A stretch of 64,000 nt of DNA from Candidatus Opimibacter skivensis (GCA_016722045.1 JADKGY010000020.1:1-64000); one strand, 5' to 3'. Positions 35,754 to 45,022 are shown, counted from the stretch's first letter. Translations and numbers: made by a program. The notes: generated by a model from the letters alone, not told the origin.

Positions 35754-36962
35754 TTATGACATCCCTCTTAGTTTTTCTTCTGCAATATCTGCAATGAACT
35801 CTCCAATGGACAGACATGATGTAGCTGCAGGGCTTGGCGCATTGCAGATGTGAATCATTCTTTCCTGTTGTAGTATAACATAATCATCGATCATATTGCC
35901 TTCTTTATCCAACGCCTGAGCCCTGACACCGGTACGACTTCTTTTGATGTCTTCAAGACGCAATTCGGGAACTAATTTTTTCAGACTTTTTAAAAAAGCA
36001 CGCGCGGAAAAAGACCTTGCCATTTCGTCCATTCCTTTCCGCCAGTGTTTGAGCGCCAATCGCTGAAAGCCTTTGTACCGAAGCGCTTCAAGTAATTCAC
36101 CGGCATGAATATCCATGTGCTTATATCCTTCTCTCCGGAAAGCAAGCACTGCATTTGGACCAGCCTCAATGCCTCCACCAATCCGTTTGGTGAGATGCAC
36201 ACCAAGGAAAGGAAAATTGATGTCAGGTACAGGATAGATCAATCCCCTCACTAATTTCTCAGCATCAGGTACAAGGCTATAAAATTCACCCCTGAACGGA
36301 ACGATCTGATGTGGAGGTTGAAGCCCTGCGATGCGTGCAAGATGATCAGAATAAAGACCTGCACAACCTATCGCCATCTGGCTTTTGATTTCCTGGTGAT
36401 CTGATGAAATTATAATACCATCGGACCTTTCTTTTATTTTTTCCGCTTTGAAGCCTGTTATAATGTGGCCTCCTTTATTGATGATCAATTCTTTCAACCG
36501 TTCAGCGACGACCCGATAATCAACGATCCCGGCCTGCGGAACCCAGATACCTTGTATAGCTGCGCAATGAGGTTCGATTGCTTTCACCTCTCCGGCATCT
36601 ATCATTTTTATTCCATTCAATCCGTTTTGTAAACCTCTCTGATAGATACCTTCCATCACTTGTATTTCATGTGCCTGGACAGCCACGATCACCTTTCCAC
36701 ATAGTTCGAAAGGGATTTGTTGTTCACGACAGAAATCAACCAACATACGAGCTCCTTTGACACAATTGATGGCTTTCGCACTGCCGGGTTTGTAGTATAT
36801 GCCGGAATGGATGACACCGCTATTGCGATCAGTCTGATGGGTGGCTACGTTTGTTTCTTTTTCTAAAACGACGAGTTTCAACTCCGGATGTCGTTCCAAA
36901 ATTTTGAATGCAGAAGCCAGACCTACAATTCCTCCTCCGATGATGGCTATGTCGTACTTCAT
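35754..36962 (-). CDS. lhgO: L-2-hydroxyglutarate oxidase/dehydrogenase
   Basis: The start is placed at ATG 36962 (MKYDIAIIGGGIVGLASA), giving 402 residues; the longer frame needs TTG. The FAD-binding GGGIVGLAS is at the N-terminus and is followed by VLEKETNVATHQTDRNSGVIHSGIYY, the L2HGDH family signature. Later motifs GGIEAGPNAV and ALDKEGNMIDDYVI also fit. The enzyme oxidises L-2-hydroxyglutarate to 2-oxoglutarate, passing electrons to the quinone pool. No lysine-degradation neighbours. Confidence 0.95.
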   Translation of the reverse strand: MKYDIAIIGGGIVGLASAFKILERHPELKLVVLEKETNVATHQTDRNSGVIHSGIYYKPGSAKAINCVKGARMLVDFCREQQIPFELCGKVIVAVQAHEIQVMEGIYQRGLQNGLNGIKMIDAGEVKAIEPHCAAIQGIWVPQAGIVDYRVVAERLKELIINKGGHIITGFKAEKIKERSDGIIISSDHQEIKSQMAIGCAGLYSDHLARIAGLQPPHQIVPFRGEFYSLVPDAEKLVRGLIYPVPDINFPFLGVHLTKRIGGGIEAGPNAVLAFRREGYKHMDIHAGELLEALRYKGFQRLALKHWRKGMDEMARSFSARAFLKSLKKLVPELRLEDIKRSRTGVRAQALDKEGNMIDDYVILQQERMIHICNAPSPAATSCLSIGEFIADIAEEKLRGMS

Positions 36963-37011
36963 GTGGTTGAAAAGTAGTGACAATTAAACTAAGTTTATAA
37001 TAACAGAAAGG

Positions 37012-37162
37012 GGATGCCGGATTAAGGGACACCGGATACCGGACTCAAGACGCATTTGATATTCGGATGTAAAGGAGCATTTCGGAAGTAGTGATGCGAT
37101 TTATAGCGCCTCCCTTTTTTAGGAATCGAGTCCGGTATCCGGCATCCATTTATCCGGCATCC
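37012..37162. mobile_element. Non-coding element with 35-nt inverted termini (upstream of the flippase)
   Basis: The left end 37012-37046 and the right end 37128-37162 are 35-nt inverted repeats differing at about three or four positions (GGATGCCGGAT...ACCGGACTC). The interior has no coding sense. This is the layout of a MITE or another non-autonomous repeat. A related element lies on the other side of the flippase at 38690-38869. Confidence 0.6.
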
Positions 37163-37196
37163 AAAGAAGACAAGTCTAAAAGGCCAATCAATCATC

Positions 37197-37204
37197 TACC
37201 TTTG
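37197..37204 (+). promoter_or_regulatory. Candidate -7 box for the flippase
   Basis: TACCTTTG fits TAnnTTTG, 31 nt before the ATG at 37236. No -33 element is evident. Confidence 0.35.
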
Positions 37205-37235
37205 AACTCATGGACTATACAGCGCTCTTGATCCG

Positions 37236-38702
37236 ATGAGTAAACGCATTTTTCTTTCCACCATCATCTGGCTTATCCTTGTCAACCTCATCATCAAGGC
37301 TATCTTCATTTTTGGGGTTGATATTCAGGTGCAGCTGCGTGTGGGACAGTCGTCGTATGGATTGTATTTCACATTGCTCAACTTATGTTACATCTTTCAG
37401 ATCGTCAATGATTTTGGATTAAACCTTCTGCACAATACAGACACTGCAGTACATGGGAAAGTGAGAGTGGAGAGATGGTACCAGATCCTGCGTCTCAAAA
37501 TTATTCTTGCTTTATTCTATTCATTCATCGTAGGTCTTGTGGCCTTAGGTCTTGGATATGGTGATGCATGGCGTCTCCTGATATGGCTTGTAGTTAATAA
37601 TGTCCTGGTCTCCCTCATTTTGGTTTTCAGAGCCGGCATTTCAGGGACAGGTCGATACAGGGCGGAAGCTATGATCTCTGTAATGGACAAGGCCTTCATG
37701 ATTGTGATTTGCGGATTTTTACTTTTCCGTTTCGCAGACTTTCAAATGCAATGGTTTGTCTGGGCACAGACGGCGTCTCTTGTGATAACAATGATCATAG
37801 CATTCCTCATTTCATTAAAGTTTATTGACCGGACACCAAATGATATAAGGCTGACGCCAATGTATGTTGTGTTTAAGGACACACTGCCATACACACTTGC
37901 AACACTTTTGATGTTTATTTATACAAGGTCAGATAGCATACTCATTGAAAAACTAATGCCCGGAGGAGCTTTCAATGTGGGTATTTATGCAGCAGGCTAT
38001 CGTTTGCTTGATGCTGCCAATATGATCGCTTATTTGTTCAGCCCACTACTGATACCGATGTATGCCCGCCTGAGAAATGACAGAATGGAAACGATGCAAC
38101 TACTCCGCCTTTCAAGCGGGATCATGATCTGTATGACAGGGTTTATTGGCTTTGCAGGTTTTTGGTGGGGAGCACCTATCATGACGCTGTTGTACAAGGA
38201 TGTCAATGAGACATGGATACTTACCTTTCGACTGTTGATACTCAGTAACATTCCGATAGGCCTGATGTATATCTTCAGCAGCTATCTGACCGCCGTTTCG
38301 GAATTACGAAAACAGAATATACTCTTTATTGTATCTGTTGTGATCAGTATTTCGCTCAATTTAATTATGATTCCTGCATATGGTACAGTGGGTGCGGCGA
38401 TCACGGCATTGATTGTGCAAAGCATTACAACTGCAGGGCTTATTATTTTGGGCCAATCACATCTTAAAGAAAAATTAGACGTCCGGAGATTGTCGATGAT
38501 CCTGATTTATTTTTTCATACTTGGCTCAAGTGGATGGATATTGGAATCCACTACTTTACACTGGATGTTTGCGATCGTGATATTTATGTTTGTGGCTGTG
38601 TTTGCAGGTTTTCTTTTTAAGCTCATGCAATGGGAGTCGTTCAGACAGTTGATTATTAAGAGGGAGGAAGTGATGTTAGCAGAGAACGAGGATGCCGGAT
38701 AA
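37236..38702 (+). CDS. Polysaccharide flippase-type membrane protein (MATE/MVF superfamily)
   Basis: The 488 residues have about 14 predicted membrane helices, LYFTLLNLCYIFQIVNDFGLN in the first pair and LIEKLMPGGAFNVGIYAAGYRLLDAANMIAYLFSPLLIPMYAR in the middle, a pattern of Wzx/oligosaccharide flippases. It probably moves lipid-linked oligosaccharides across the inner membrane. The stop codon overlaps the left end of the downstream repeat element (AGAACGAGGATGCCGGATAA), so its last residues derive from that element or vice versa. GT39, FkbM, Wzz-like and TylF genes are nearby but not adjacent. Confidence 0.87.
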   Translation: MSKRIFLSTIIWLILVNLIIKAIFIFGVDIQVQLRVGQSSYGLYFTLLNLCYIFQIVNDFGLNLLHNTDTAVHGKVRVERWYQILRLKIILALFYSFIVGLVALGLGYGDAWRLLIWLVVNNVLVSLILVFRAGISGTGRYRAEAMISVMDKAFMIVICGFLLFRFADFQMQWFVWAQTASLVITMIIAFLISLKFIDRTPNDIRLTPMYVVFKDTLPYTLATLLMFIYTRSDSILIEKLMPGGAFNVGIYAAGYRLLDAANMIAYLFSPLLIPMYARLRNDRMETMQLLRLSSGIMICMTGFIGFAGFWWGAPIMTLLYKDVNETWILTFRLLILSNIPIGLMYIFSSYLTAVSELRKQNILFIVSVVISISLNLIMIPAYGTVGAAITALIVQSITTAGLIILGQSHLKEKLDVRRLSMILIYFFILGSSGWILESTTLHWMFAIVIFMFVAVFAGFLFKLMQWESFRQLIIKREEVMLAENEDAG

Positions 38703-38869
38703 AGGGATGCCGGATGCCGGACTCATGACGTGACACTAACCAAGTAGACTGTTTGATTTACCCACCTGTAGCCCCTATGGGGCATGGAAGGTCTATAAGT
38801 CTTGTATGAATTTTATAATTCGGGAATAACAAATAAGGGAGCATAAAGAGTCCGGCGTCCGATATCCCC
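38690..38869. mobile_element. Second copy of the inverted-terminus element (downstream of the flippase)
   Basis: The left end 38690-38724 matches the 37012 terminus closely (GGATGCCGGAT then GGGATGCC), and the right end 38848-38869 reads GAGTCCGGCGTCC then GATATCC, its inverse. The interior includes a GCCCC-tat-GGGGC hairpin at 38771-38783, of a dispersed type. No coding sense. Together with 37012-37162 it brackets the flippase gene. Confidence 0.55.
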
Positions 38870-38878
38870 ACCTCATAA

Positions 38879-38944
38879 TTCGTTATTCGTTATTCGTTAT
38901 TCGTTATTCGTTATTCGTTATTCGTTACTCGTTACTCGTTACTC
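38879..38944. repeat. TTCGTTA heptamer tandem array
   Basis: About nine head-to-tail copies of ttcgtta (later ttcgtta/ctcgtta) with period 7. The array runs into the 3' end of ybeY, whose last three codons and stop lie within it. Confidence 0.85.
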
Positions 38945-39408
38945 CTTATTCTGTATTCATTTAAATACTCCTCTTCTTTCCCCCTGATCTCTTCAATATC
39001 ATCATCTTCATGATCATCATATCCACACAGATGCAACACACCATGGATCATCACACGGTGCAATTCTTCTTCGAAATCAATATGAAATGACGATGCATTT
39101 TCCCGCACACGATCTATACTGATATAGATTTCACCTACAATCGGATTTTCTTCCAGGGGGAATGTGATGATGTCCGTGTAATCTTCATGTTGAAGATGCG
39201 TACGATTGATGTCAAGCAGAAATTCATCCGAACAGAAAATATAGTCGATTCTATCTAATTCAAAACCTTCTTCTGCAATGGCATCTGTGATCCACTCCAA
39301 AAGCCTTTCGGGGTCCTGCAAATCGAAATCAATTTCATTATTTGTAAAAAAAATGTTTGGCTTCTCCCGGTGGATTCCGGGCCATGAAGGAACGATTATA
39401 TTTTCCAC
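38932..39408 (-). CDS. ybeY: Endoribonuclease YbeY (16S rRNA maturation)
   Basis: The 158 residues contain the zinc-binding signature HGVLHLCGYDDH at about 126-137, with the preceding NRTHLQHEDYTDIITFPLEE. It is needed for 16S rRNA 3'-end processing and ribosome quality control. The start ATG 39408 overlaps the end of the RsbW-like gene by 13 nt, so it is translated from the same message. The last residues (RSNE) are encoded by the heptamer array, so the natural C-terminus may have been a little different. Confidence 0.96.
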   Translation of the reverse strand: MENIIVPSWPGIHREKPNIFFTNNEIDFDLQDPERLLEWITDAIAEEGFELDRIDYIFCSDEFLLDINRTHLQHEDYTDIITFPLEENPIVGEIYISIDRVRENASSFHIDFEEELHRVMIHGVLHLCGYDDHEDDDIEEIRGKEEEYLNEYRIRSNE

Positions 39409-39779
39409 ATCAATTCCACTGTGCGGCCCTGATCGAGAAAGTGAATCTCATCAGTCAGCTGCTTCATGAGGAATACACCGCGGCCACCTTCCTCTTCGAT
39501 ATGGTCGGCATTGGTCGGGTCAGGGATATTCACCGGATCAAACCCACTGCCTTCATCTGAGATGATCAACCTGAATTGATGTCCTCGTTTTCGACAAGAC
39601 ACGAGTATTTGTTTTTGATCATCAAACTGATTGCCGTGTTGCATTGCATTGTTTACGGCCTCAGTCACGCTGATGAGGATATTGGGGTATAAGTTCGGAT
39701 CGATATTCAATCGCGTCACAAGCCGTTGCACGAAGTTTTCGACTTCGCAGATACAGCTCGGATTCGAAGGAAGTTTCAA
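39396..39779 (-). CDS. RsbW-like ATP-binding anti-sigma-factor kinase
   Basis: The 127 residues form a HATPase_c domain of the RsbW/SpoIIAB type: the N box SVTEAVNNAMQHGN at about 42-55, G1 in ISDEGSGFDP and G2 in GGRGVFLMKQL. Such proteins bind and phosphorylate anti-sigma antagonists or act in partner switching. The start is a TTG at 39779 as no ATG is available after the preceding stop. It overlaps ybeY. The partner (RsbV or sigma) is not in the window. Confidence 0.9.
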   Translation of the reverse strand: MKLPSNPSCICEVENFVQRLVTRLNIDPNLYPNILISVTEAVNNAMQHGNQFDDQKQILVSCRKRGHQFRLIISDEGSGFDPVNIPDPTNADHIEEEGGRGVFLMKQLTDEIHFLDQGRTVELMWKI

Positions 39780-39806
39780 TATTTCGACACGTATACTGAT
39801 GATCGT

Positions 39807-42800
39807 CTATTTTGAATTTTTCAATGATTGATAATATTCCTCTACCAAAAACTTGTAGTATGGTTTCAGATCGGGTGAAACAGATTTGTATTGTTCGATT
39901 TCAGCTTCACGTTGTTTGATATACTGCTCAAGAGCAGGTGGCATTGATCTTTTTTGTTCGCGTGCAGTTTCGGCCTGTCGTTTTTGATCCTGATCCCGCT
40001 GACGATCTGATTTTTCAGCTTCAAGCAGCCTTGTCATGATATCCTTTTGACGATTGAGGGTTTCATTGTTAAGTTTCTTGTTGACCAGATCAATTTCGAT
40101 TTTATTCATTTCATCACCGATCTGATCAAGAGCCGGATTTCCTTTTCCCTGTTCTTTCTTTTCCTGCGCCAGATCTTTCAGTGCCTTCCGCATTGCGGCC
40201 TGACGTGCTGCCATTTGTGCAAATTCTTTACTCATCTTGCCATTATCCCCTTTCTTCATCTGTTCTGACATCTTCTGCATGTCGCCATTTATACCTTCCT
40301 GGCCTTCTGTTATTTTATCCATTGGCTTTCGTCCGCTTTTACCTGAACCTTTACCTCCGGGTTTGTCACACATCTGAGCACCCGGCATCATAGAAGCCAT
40401 TTGTTGTTGCATCTGGTTCATAACTTCACTCAACATTAGTGCCAAATCGTTGAGATAGGTCATTGTGCGCTGCTGATGTTCACCCGAAAGGGGTTTATTT
40501 CGTTCTTCAAGTTGCTCAATACTCTTATTGAGATTGACTTTTACATCTGTCACTTTTTCCTGCACAAAACTTTCAATCTGGGTTACTCTTTTACTCAGGG
40601 CATGCAAAGTGTCTTCCACAACTTTGAAATCATCTTTTATTCTATATTGATCCTGGACAAGGCTGACGTATTTTGGTGTTGATACTTCAACACTTCCGAA
40701 ATCGGTCATCAATTGTTCCTGGTCAAATGAAAGCGTGACAAGATTTTCAAGGAGCTGACGCAGCATAGCCATGTCTTCTTCCATTTGTTGCATATCTCCC
40801 GCTTTCATTTGTGCACCCATTTGCGAAGCCATATCTTTCATTCGCTGTGATGCATTTTTCTGGGACTTAGAAGCATTTTTATTTTGTTTCTGATCGATCT
40901 GCTCTTTACTGTTCTTCATGTCCTGATCGATCTTCTCTGTCTGCTCTTTTGTGCCCTCCATATTTTTCGGACGTTCTAGTTCTGCATTTTTCTTTTGCAG
41001 ATCCTCCATCTCTTTTTTGATATCGTCAAATTTCTTGTTGAGCGTGTCCTGCTTTTCACCAAGCTCTTCATTTGGTTTTTTGCTTTCTTCTGTTTCTTTG
41101 CTTAGATCATCCTGTTTTTGAGCGAGCTCTTCAAGCTTCTGAATTTCTTTTTCCATGGCCGCTTCGACTTCAAGCTGTTTGAAAAGCTCGAGCATGCGAT
41201 CCAGTTCTTTTTCCAGCTGCTGATCATTCATCTCCGTTTTTTCCATCATATCGATGGCACTTTCCTTCTCCATGTTCTTCATCAACTCCTCCATTTTTTT
41301 GAGGAGGTCTTTCATTTCCTCACTTTGCAGCTGATCGAAAAGCTTCTGCACTTTCTCCTGTTTTTCTTTGAGCTCATCAGATGGCTTGGCATGCTCTTCC
41401 TGGTTTTGGAGATTCTCTTTGTATTTATCCATAGCATCCTTCATCTCTGTCTGCAGAGAATTGTGACGCTCGATGAGACGTTCAAGTTCTTTTTTATCCT
41501 GCCATTCAACTTTCTTTTCCTGCAACATTTTTTCGCGCATGGTCTTCATCTCTTCCTGCAGGTCCTTGGTTTCCTTCAGGGACTTTTCGAGATTGGACTG
41601 GATGCTGGCGTTGTTTTCTGATTCTTTTTTCTCAAATTCTTCAGCAGTGGGTTTGCGGTATTGCATGACGGGTGTACGACTTGCCTTACTGCCATGAATA
41701 CCATCATTATCATGGACTTCGAAAAAATACCGGATTTCTTCGCCGGGTTTTAATTCTACTGAATTGATGTCAAAAGCATGTGTGTAGGAGAACTGCGTAG
41801 GATGAGGCACATCCATACCTTCTGTTTTTGTATCGATGATATTGCCTTTGTCATCTACATGCTCATATTGGAATGTAAGAGATCTGATACCGTAATCATC
41901 ATCGGCATGACCGGCGAAATAGATCAGATTATGCTCCACACTGTCTACAAATGATTCCACAGTAATACCAGGAAATCTGTCCGGAATAACTCTGATCGTA
42001 TACTGAATACTATCCGGATGAGCGATTAAACTATTGTTGAGAAATAAAGTATAGTGTCCGTCCTTATTTGCTTTTGACTTGATGATAAAACGATCCTCGC
42101 TTCGGCGTTCGGCAATCGTTTTATTTTGAATGCCTTCAAAACGTGCATCCATGGCTTCAGTGTGTGCTGCCTGAATATCCCACGTAAGCTGTGTGCCTTC
42201 CGGAACCACCAGGTCGCCAATATTATTCAGGTTTTCATCTTTTCGTCCGGTGTAAGAAGGATAGTCGAGGCCGATGTCAAAAGACATGATACCCGGTTTT
42301 TTGATGACAGCCAATGTCATCTCTTGTGAAGAAACGGGACCGGCATAAATTTTAAATGGTGTATCGTCCTGAACATTTTTAAAATGATATGAAAATGAAG
42401 CGGCACCATCTTTCCGCAGACGATATGAATAATTATCAATTGTAATAAAAACTTCAGCAGGTGTCATAGAACCTTCGGTCGAAACTTTTAACTCATAGTC
42501 ATCATACTGAACTACCGAAAGAGACTGTGCAGGATCAATTAAAAAATGAAAAGGAGCTGCACGTTCATAGACTTTATTTGTATGGATTAAGCGGTTAGCG
42601 CTATCGCGGATCATGCTTGGTGCGGCTATTAACAGTGTCAATAATACTAATGCCGGTGGAAGAACATAGCGCAGATATCTCCGGTTTTTATTTAAATCAA
42701 TAGCGGTCTTGAAGGGAACGAGTTCTATTTCTTTTGTCTTTTGTTCGATACCGGCGAATAGAAGTTCTGTATTGCCTTCTGTACTGTCGGCCTGGCGTTT

Positions 42801-43151
42801 GAGTTGGAGGATATTTAAAAGTTTGTCCTGGATGTGTCCGAAATGATTGCCGATGATGGCGGCTGCCTGATCATGAGAGATCACTTTTCCAAGTCTGTAA
42901 TATTGAGCTAATGGCCACAATACGAGATAACCCAGACTGGCCACTGACATCAGGATAAAAGACCCCAGTAGCAGCTTGCGCATACCTCCACCGAAGTAAA
43001 ACTGGTTCTCCAGTAGTGCATATACCAGGAAAACTGCCAGAACAGAGCCAATCGTGATAAGGCTGCCGCGAATCAGTTTGTTGAGGTAAAAACGTCTTGT
43101 GAACGCATCCAGTTTCTGGATGAGGATTTGATAATTGCCAGTTTGCGCCAT
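39807..43151 (-). CDS. DUF4175 family membrane-anchored coiled-coil protein
   Basis: The 1,114 residues begin with two or three membrane helices (about 25-45, 58-80 and a further one near 165). A beta-rich domain follows (about 200-480), then about 600 residues of charged coiled coil rich in Glu, Lys and Gln (LQEEMKTMREKML, EKQEKVQKLFDQLQSEEMKDLLKK). This is the DUF4175 family of Bacteroidota. It is the first gene of an operon with the RsbW-like kinase and ybeY (27-nt gap). Role unknown, maybe envelope-associated. Confidence 0.9.
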   Translation of the reverse strand: MAQTGNYQILIQKLDAFTRRFYLNKLIRGSLITIGSVLAVFLVYALLENQFYFGGGMRKLLLGSFILMSVASLGYLVLWPLAQYYRLGKVISHDQAAAIIGNHFGHIQDKLLNILQLKRQADSTEGNTELLFAGIEQKTKEIELVPFKTAIDLNKNRRYLRYVLPPALVLLTLLIAAPSMIRDSANRLIHTNKVYERAAPFHFLIDPAQSLSVVQYDDYELKVSTEGSMTPAEVFITIDNYSYRLRKDGAASFSYHFKNVQDDTPFKIYAGPVSSQEMTLAVIKKPGIMSFDIGLDYPSYTGRKDENLNNIGDLVVPEGTQLTWDIQAAHTEAMDARFEGIQNKTIAERRSEDRFIIKSKANKDGHYTLFLNNSLIAHPDSIQYTIRVIPDRFPGITVESFVDSVEHNLIYFAGHADDDYGIRSLTFQYEHVDDKGNIIDTKTEGMDVPHPTQFSYTHAFDINSVELKPGEEIRYFFEVHDNDGIHGSKASRTPVMQYRKPTAEEFEKKESENNASIQSNLEKSLKETKDLQEEMKTMREKMLQEKKVEWQDKKELERLIERHNSLQTEMKDAMDKYKENLQNQEEHAKPSDELKEKQEKVQKLFDQLQSEEMKDLLKKMEELMKNMEKESAIDMMEKTEMNDQQLEKELDRMLELFKQLEVEAAMEKEIQKLEELAQKQDDLSKETEESKKPNEELGEKQDTLNKKFDDIKKEMEDLQKKNAELERPKNMEGTKEQTEKIDQDMKNSKEQIDQKQNKNASKSQKNASQRMKDMASQMGAQMKAGDMQQMEEDMAMLRQLLENLVTLSFDQEQLMTDFGSVEVSTPKYVSLVQDQYRIKDDFKVVEDTLHALSKRVTQIESFVQEKVTDVKVNLNKSIEQLEERNKPLSGEHQQRTMTYLNDLALMLSEVMNQMQQQMASMMPGAQMCDKPGGKGSGKSGRKPMDKITEGQEGINGDMQKMSEQMKKGDNGKMSKEFAQMAARQAAMRKALKDLAQEKKEQGKGNPALDQIGDEMNKIEIDLVNKKLNNETLNRQKDIMTRLLEAEKSDRQRDQDQKRQAETAREQKRSMPPALEQYIKQREAEIEQYKSVSPDLKPYYKFLVEEYYQSLKNSK

Positions 43152-43393
43152 GAATGATTGTCAGTAATGTAAAGTAAACGGTCTTTGAGTACAATTAATT
43201 CAACAGCTGGTCCGCCTGTTTACACACACAAAACGGCAAGTTAGGGGTAAAATGATGCAATTGTCAATAGTATGCTAAAGCTATTAACGCAGCCTTAAAT
43301 TCAAAGATTAAAAATATATGTGTAATGGTCTATAAATCAGTTATATAATAAATATTGTAGCTGAAAATAAAATTAAGTAAACCGAAAGGCCCT

Positions 43394-43459
43394 CAGCATA
43401 ATTTTAATGATGGTACGGACAGGTCGCGACCTGTCCGTACCATCATTAAAATTATGCTG
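43394..43459. repeat. 66-nt perfect palindrome
   Basis: The arms 43394-43426 and 43427-43459 are exact reverse complements (33 nt each, centre TCGCGA), without a spacer. It contains GGTACGGACAGG and its inverse. It lies in the 438-nt divergent gap between DUF4175 and terC, which otherwise (43152-43393) is AT-rich without a recognised feature. It could extrude a cruciform; it is unlikely to be a simple terminator because both neighbours are transcribed away from it. Confidence 0.9.
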
Positions 43460-43468
43460 TACAGGATC

Positions 43469-43516
43469 TTTTATAGAAGTAGAGGCATTCCGCTACTCGT
43501 CCGTACTTCTATAAAA
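43469..43516. repeat. 13-bp inverted repeat beside the palindrome
   Basis: TTTTATAGAAGTA (43469-43481) and TACTTCTATAAAA (43504-43516) enclose a 22-nt loop. It abuts the 66-nt palindrome and could be part of the same element. Confidence 0.75.
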
Positions 43517-43564
43517 ATTAATTGAGGACAGTAAAGCAACTTCTATCCGGTCCGTCTGTTGGGA

Positions 43565-43572
43565 TATCTTTG
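43565..43572 (+). promoter_or_regulatory. Candidate -7 box for terC
   Basis: TATCTTTG fits TAnnTTTG, 17 nt before the ATG at 43590. The short leader is typical of the phylum; the -33 box is not evident. Confidence 0.4.
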
Positions 43573-43589
43573 CTCCATAACCACCTTCG

Positions 43590-44615
43590 ATGACTGTTAA
43601 CGAGTTGATGTATCTCATTTTTGGAATTGTTATATTATTAGCCCTGGGTTTTGACCTTGGTCTGATCAGTAAAGCGAACAAGACTATTTCCATAAAGCAG
43701 GCTTTTTACCAAACCGTTTTTTGGGTGACCCTGGCATTGGGATTTTTTGTTTTCATGTGGGTGTATGATAGCCAGGTCGCAGCGCTGGAATTTCTCAGTG
43801 CGTATATGATGGAATGGAGTCTGAGCATCGACAATATTTTTGTGTTCATACTCATCTTCACGGCATTCTCTGTCAGACCTAAACATTATGGGCGGGTGCT
43901 TTTACTCGGGATATTGATGGCGATAGTGTTCAGAGTGATATTTATCACAGTGGGTGTTACGCTTGTGGAGCGTTTTCACTGGATACTTTATCTCTTTGGT
44001 GCTTTCCTTGTGTATACGGGATTCAAAATGTTCACGTCAACAGAAGATGAGGAATTTGATCCGCTTCAGTCAAAGGTTTATAAAGCCGTCAAAAAATTTC
44101 TTCCATTGACACCACACGACGGGGATGGAAAATTTATAGTTCATGAAAATGGCAAGAGGATGTATACCACTTTATTTGTTGTGGTGATTATGTTGGCAGC
44201 AATTGATCTTGTTTTTGCTCTTGATTCAATTCCGGCTGTCATGGGGATATCAAGAGACCGAATGGTGATATATACGTCTAATATTTTTGCGTTGCTCGGA
44301 TTGCGGTCATTGTTTTTTTTACTGCGAAGCGCTATTTCAAAATTCGATTACCTGCAACAGGGCATTGCTATTGTGCTTGTATTTATCGGGTTGAAAATGT
44401 TGCTTGAGCATTGGATCAATCCTTATATAGATAAAACAACACAGGTGCTTATTTCATTAATTTTCATCATACTTTGTCTTGCAGGTGCGGTTCTTTACTC
44501 TATGCTTTTCCAGAAGAAAGGTGTGCCGAAGGAGGTTGATGATTCTGATTCATCTAGTGGCAATTCAAAACTAAAGCAAATGGACATTCACGCAATTTTA
44601 AGTCTGAAGACTTAA
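43590..44615 (+). CDS. TerC/Alx-family metal transporter-like membrane protein
   Basis: The 341 residues have about eight or nine membrane helices. The conserved acidic residues are in MEWSLSIDNIFVFILIF (about 69-85) and MLAAIDLVFALDSIPAVMG (about 201-219). This is the family of TerC, Alx and MeeF, implicated in manganese efflux or metalation of exported enzymes. A tail after residue 315 is hydrophilic. The stop codon lies inside a palindromic repeat. The name terC is by family only. Confidence 0.9.
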   Translation: MTVNELMYLIFGIVILLALGFDLGLISKANKTISIKQAFYQTVFWVTLALGFFVFMWVYDSQVAALEFLSAYMMEWSLSIDNIFVFILIFTAFSVRPKHYGRVLLLGILMAIVFRVIFITVGVTLVERFHWILYLFGAFLVYTGFKMFTSTEDEEFDPLQSKVYKAVKKFLPLTPHDGDGKFIVHENGKRMYTTLFVVVIMLAAIDLVFALDSIPAVMGISRDRMVIYTSNIFALLGLRSLFFLLRSAISKFDYLQQGIAIVLVFIGLKMLLEHWINPYIDKTTQVLISLIFIILCLAGAVLYSMLFQKKGVPKEVDDSDSSSGNSKLKQMDIHAILSLKT

Positions 44616-44656
44616 AAAAAATATACCCCGTTATTTTAAGTTTCCAGACTTAAAAT
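44596..44656. repeat. Two TTTTAAGT palindromes at the terC 3' end
   Basis: 44596-44617 has perfect 10-nt arms (TTTTAAGTCT/AGACTTAAAA, 2-nt loop) and contains the terC stop codon. 44633-44656 has 9-nt arms (ATTTTAAGT / ACTTAAAAT). They belong to the family of 26944-26967. They may act as a transcript-end hairpin. Confidence 0.7.
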
Positions 44657-44823
44657 CCATATTTTGAATCTCTTTCTATATTAAAATCTTCCACAAGCAG
44701 CTTGCAGCTGCGATTGAAATCAAATTCTTTTGAAATTGAAAATTCAGGATGAATACAGATATCCTTTATGCACAGATTTTTATTCAACCCCTTCAGGGTT
44801 GTAAATTCTATTTCATCCTTTGT

Positions 44824-44990
44824 CCCCGGGTTGCGACCCGGGGCTATTAATATTTGATCCCTTCAGGATCATACATTTTCTGGTATTTATATTTATTAAG
44901 AGGTGGATTTTCGGAATTCAGTTTTGCCCCTATGGGGCAAGGAGATATTTTTCTTTGTCCTCAGTTACCAACCTATGGCCCCTACGGGGC
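44824..44990. repeat. Cluster of short hairpins in the terC / esterase gap
   Basis: Four hairpins occur: 44824-44843 (CCCCGGGT/ACCCGGGG), 44856-44870 (GATCC/GGATC), 44924-44940 (TTGCCCC/GGGGCAA) and 44978-44990 (GCCCC/GGGGC); a relative of the last is at 38771-38783. This fits dispersed intergenic palindromes. The rest of the 470-nt gap holds only 45023-45080 repeats. Confidence 0.75.
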
Positions 44991-45022
44991 AATATGACTT
45001 GTTTAATTACGAATTCGTCTTA

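Noticed and set aside
38879..38944. Short tandem repeat as CRISPR or origin iterons
   Set aside because: Seven-nt units without spacers and no replication gene nearby.
41118..41621. Leu/Phe-rich open frame opposite to DUF4175
   Set aside because: It is the antisense of the Glu/Lys/Gln-rich coiled coil, which yields Phe/Leu codons; no start region or conservation visible.
43394..43459. Bidirectional terminator
   Set aside because: Genes on both sides are transcribed away from it and there is no T tract.
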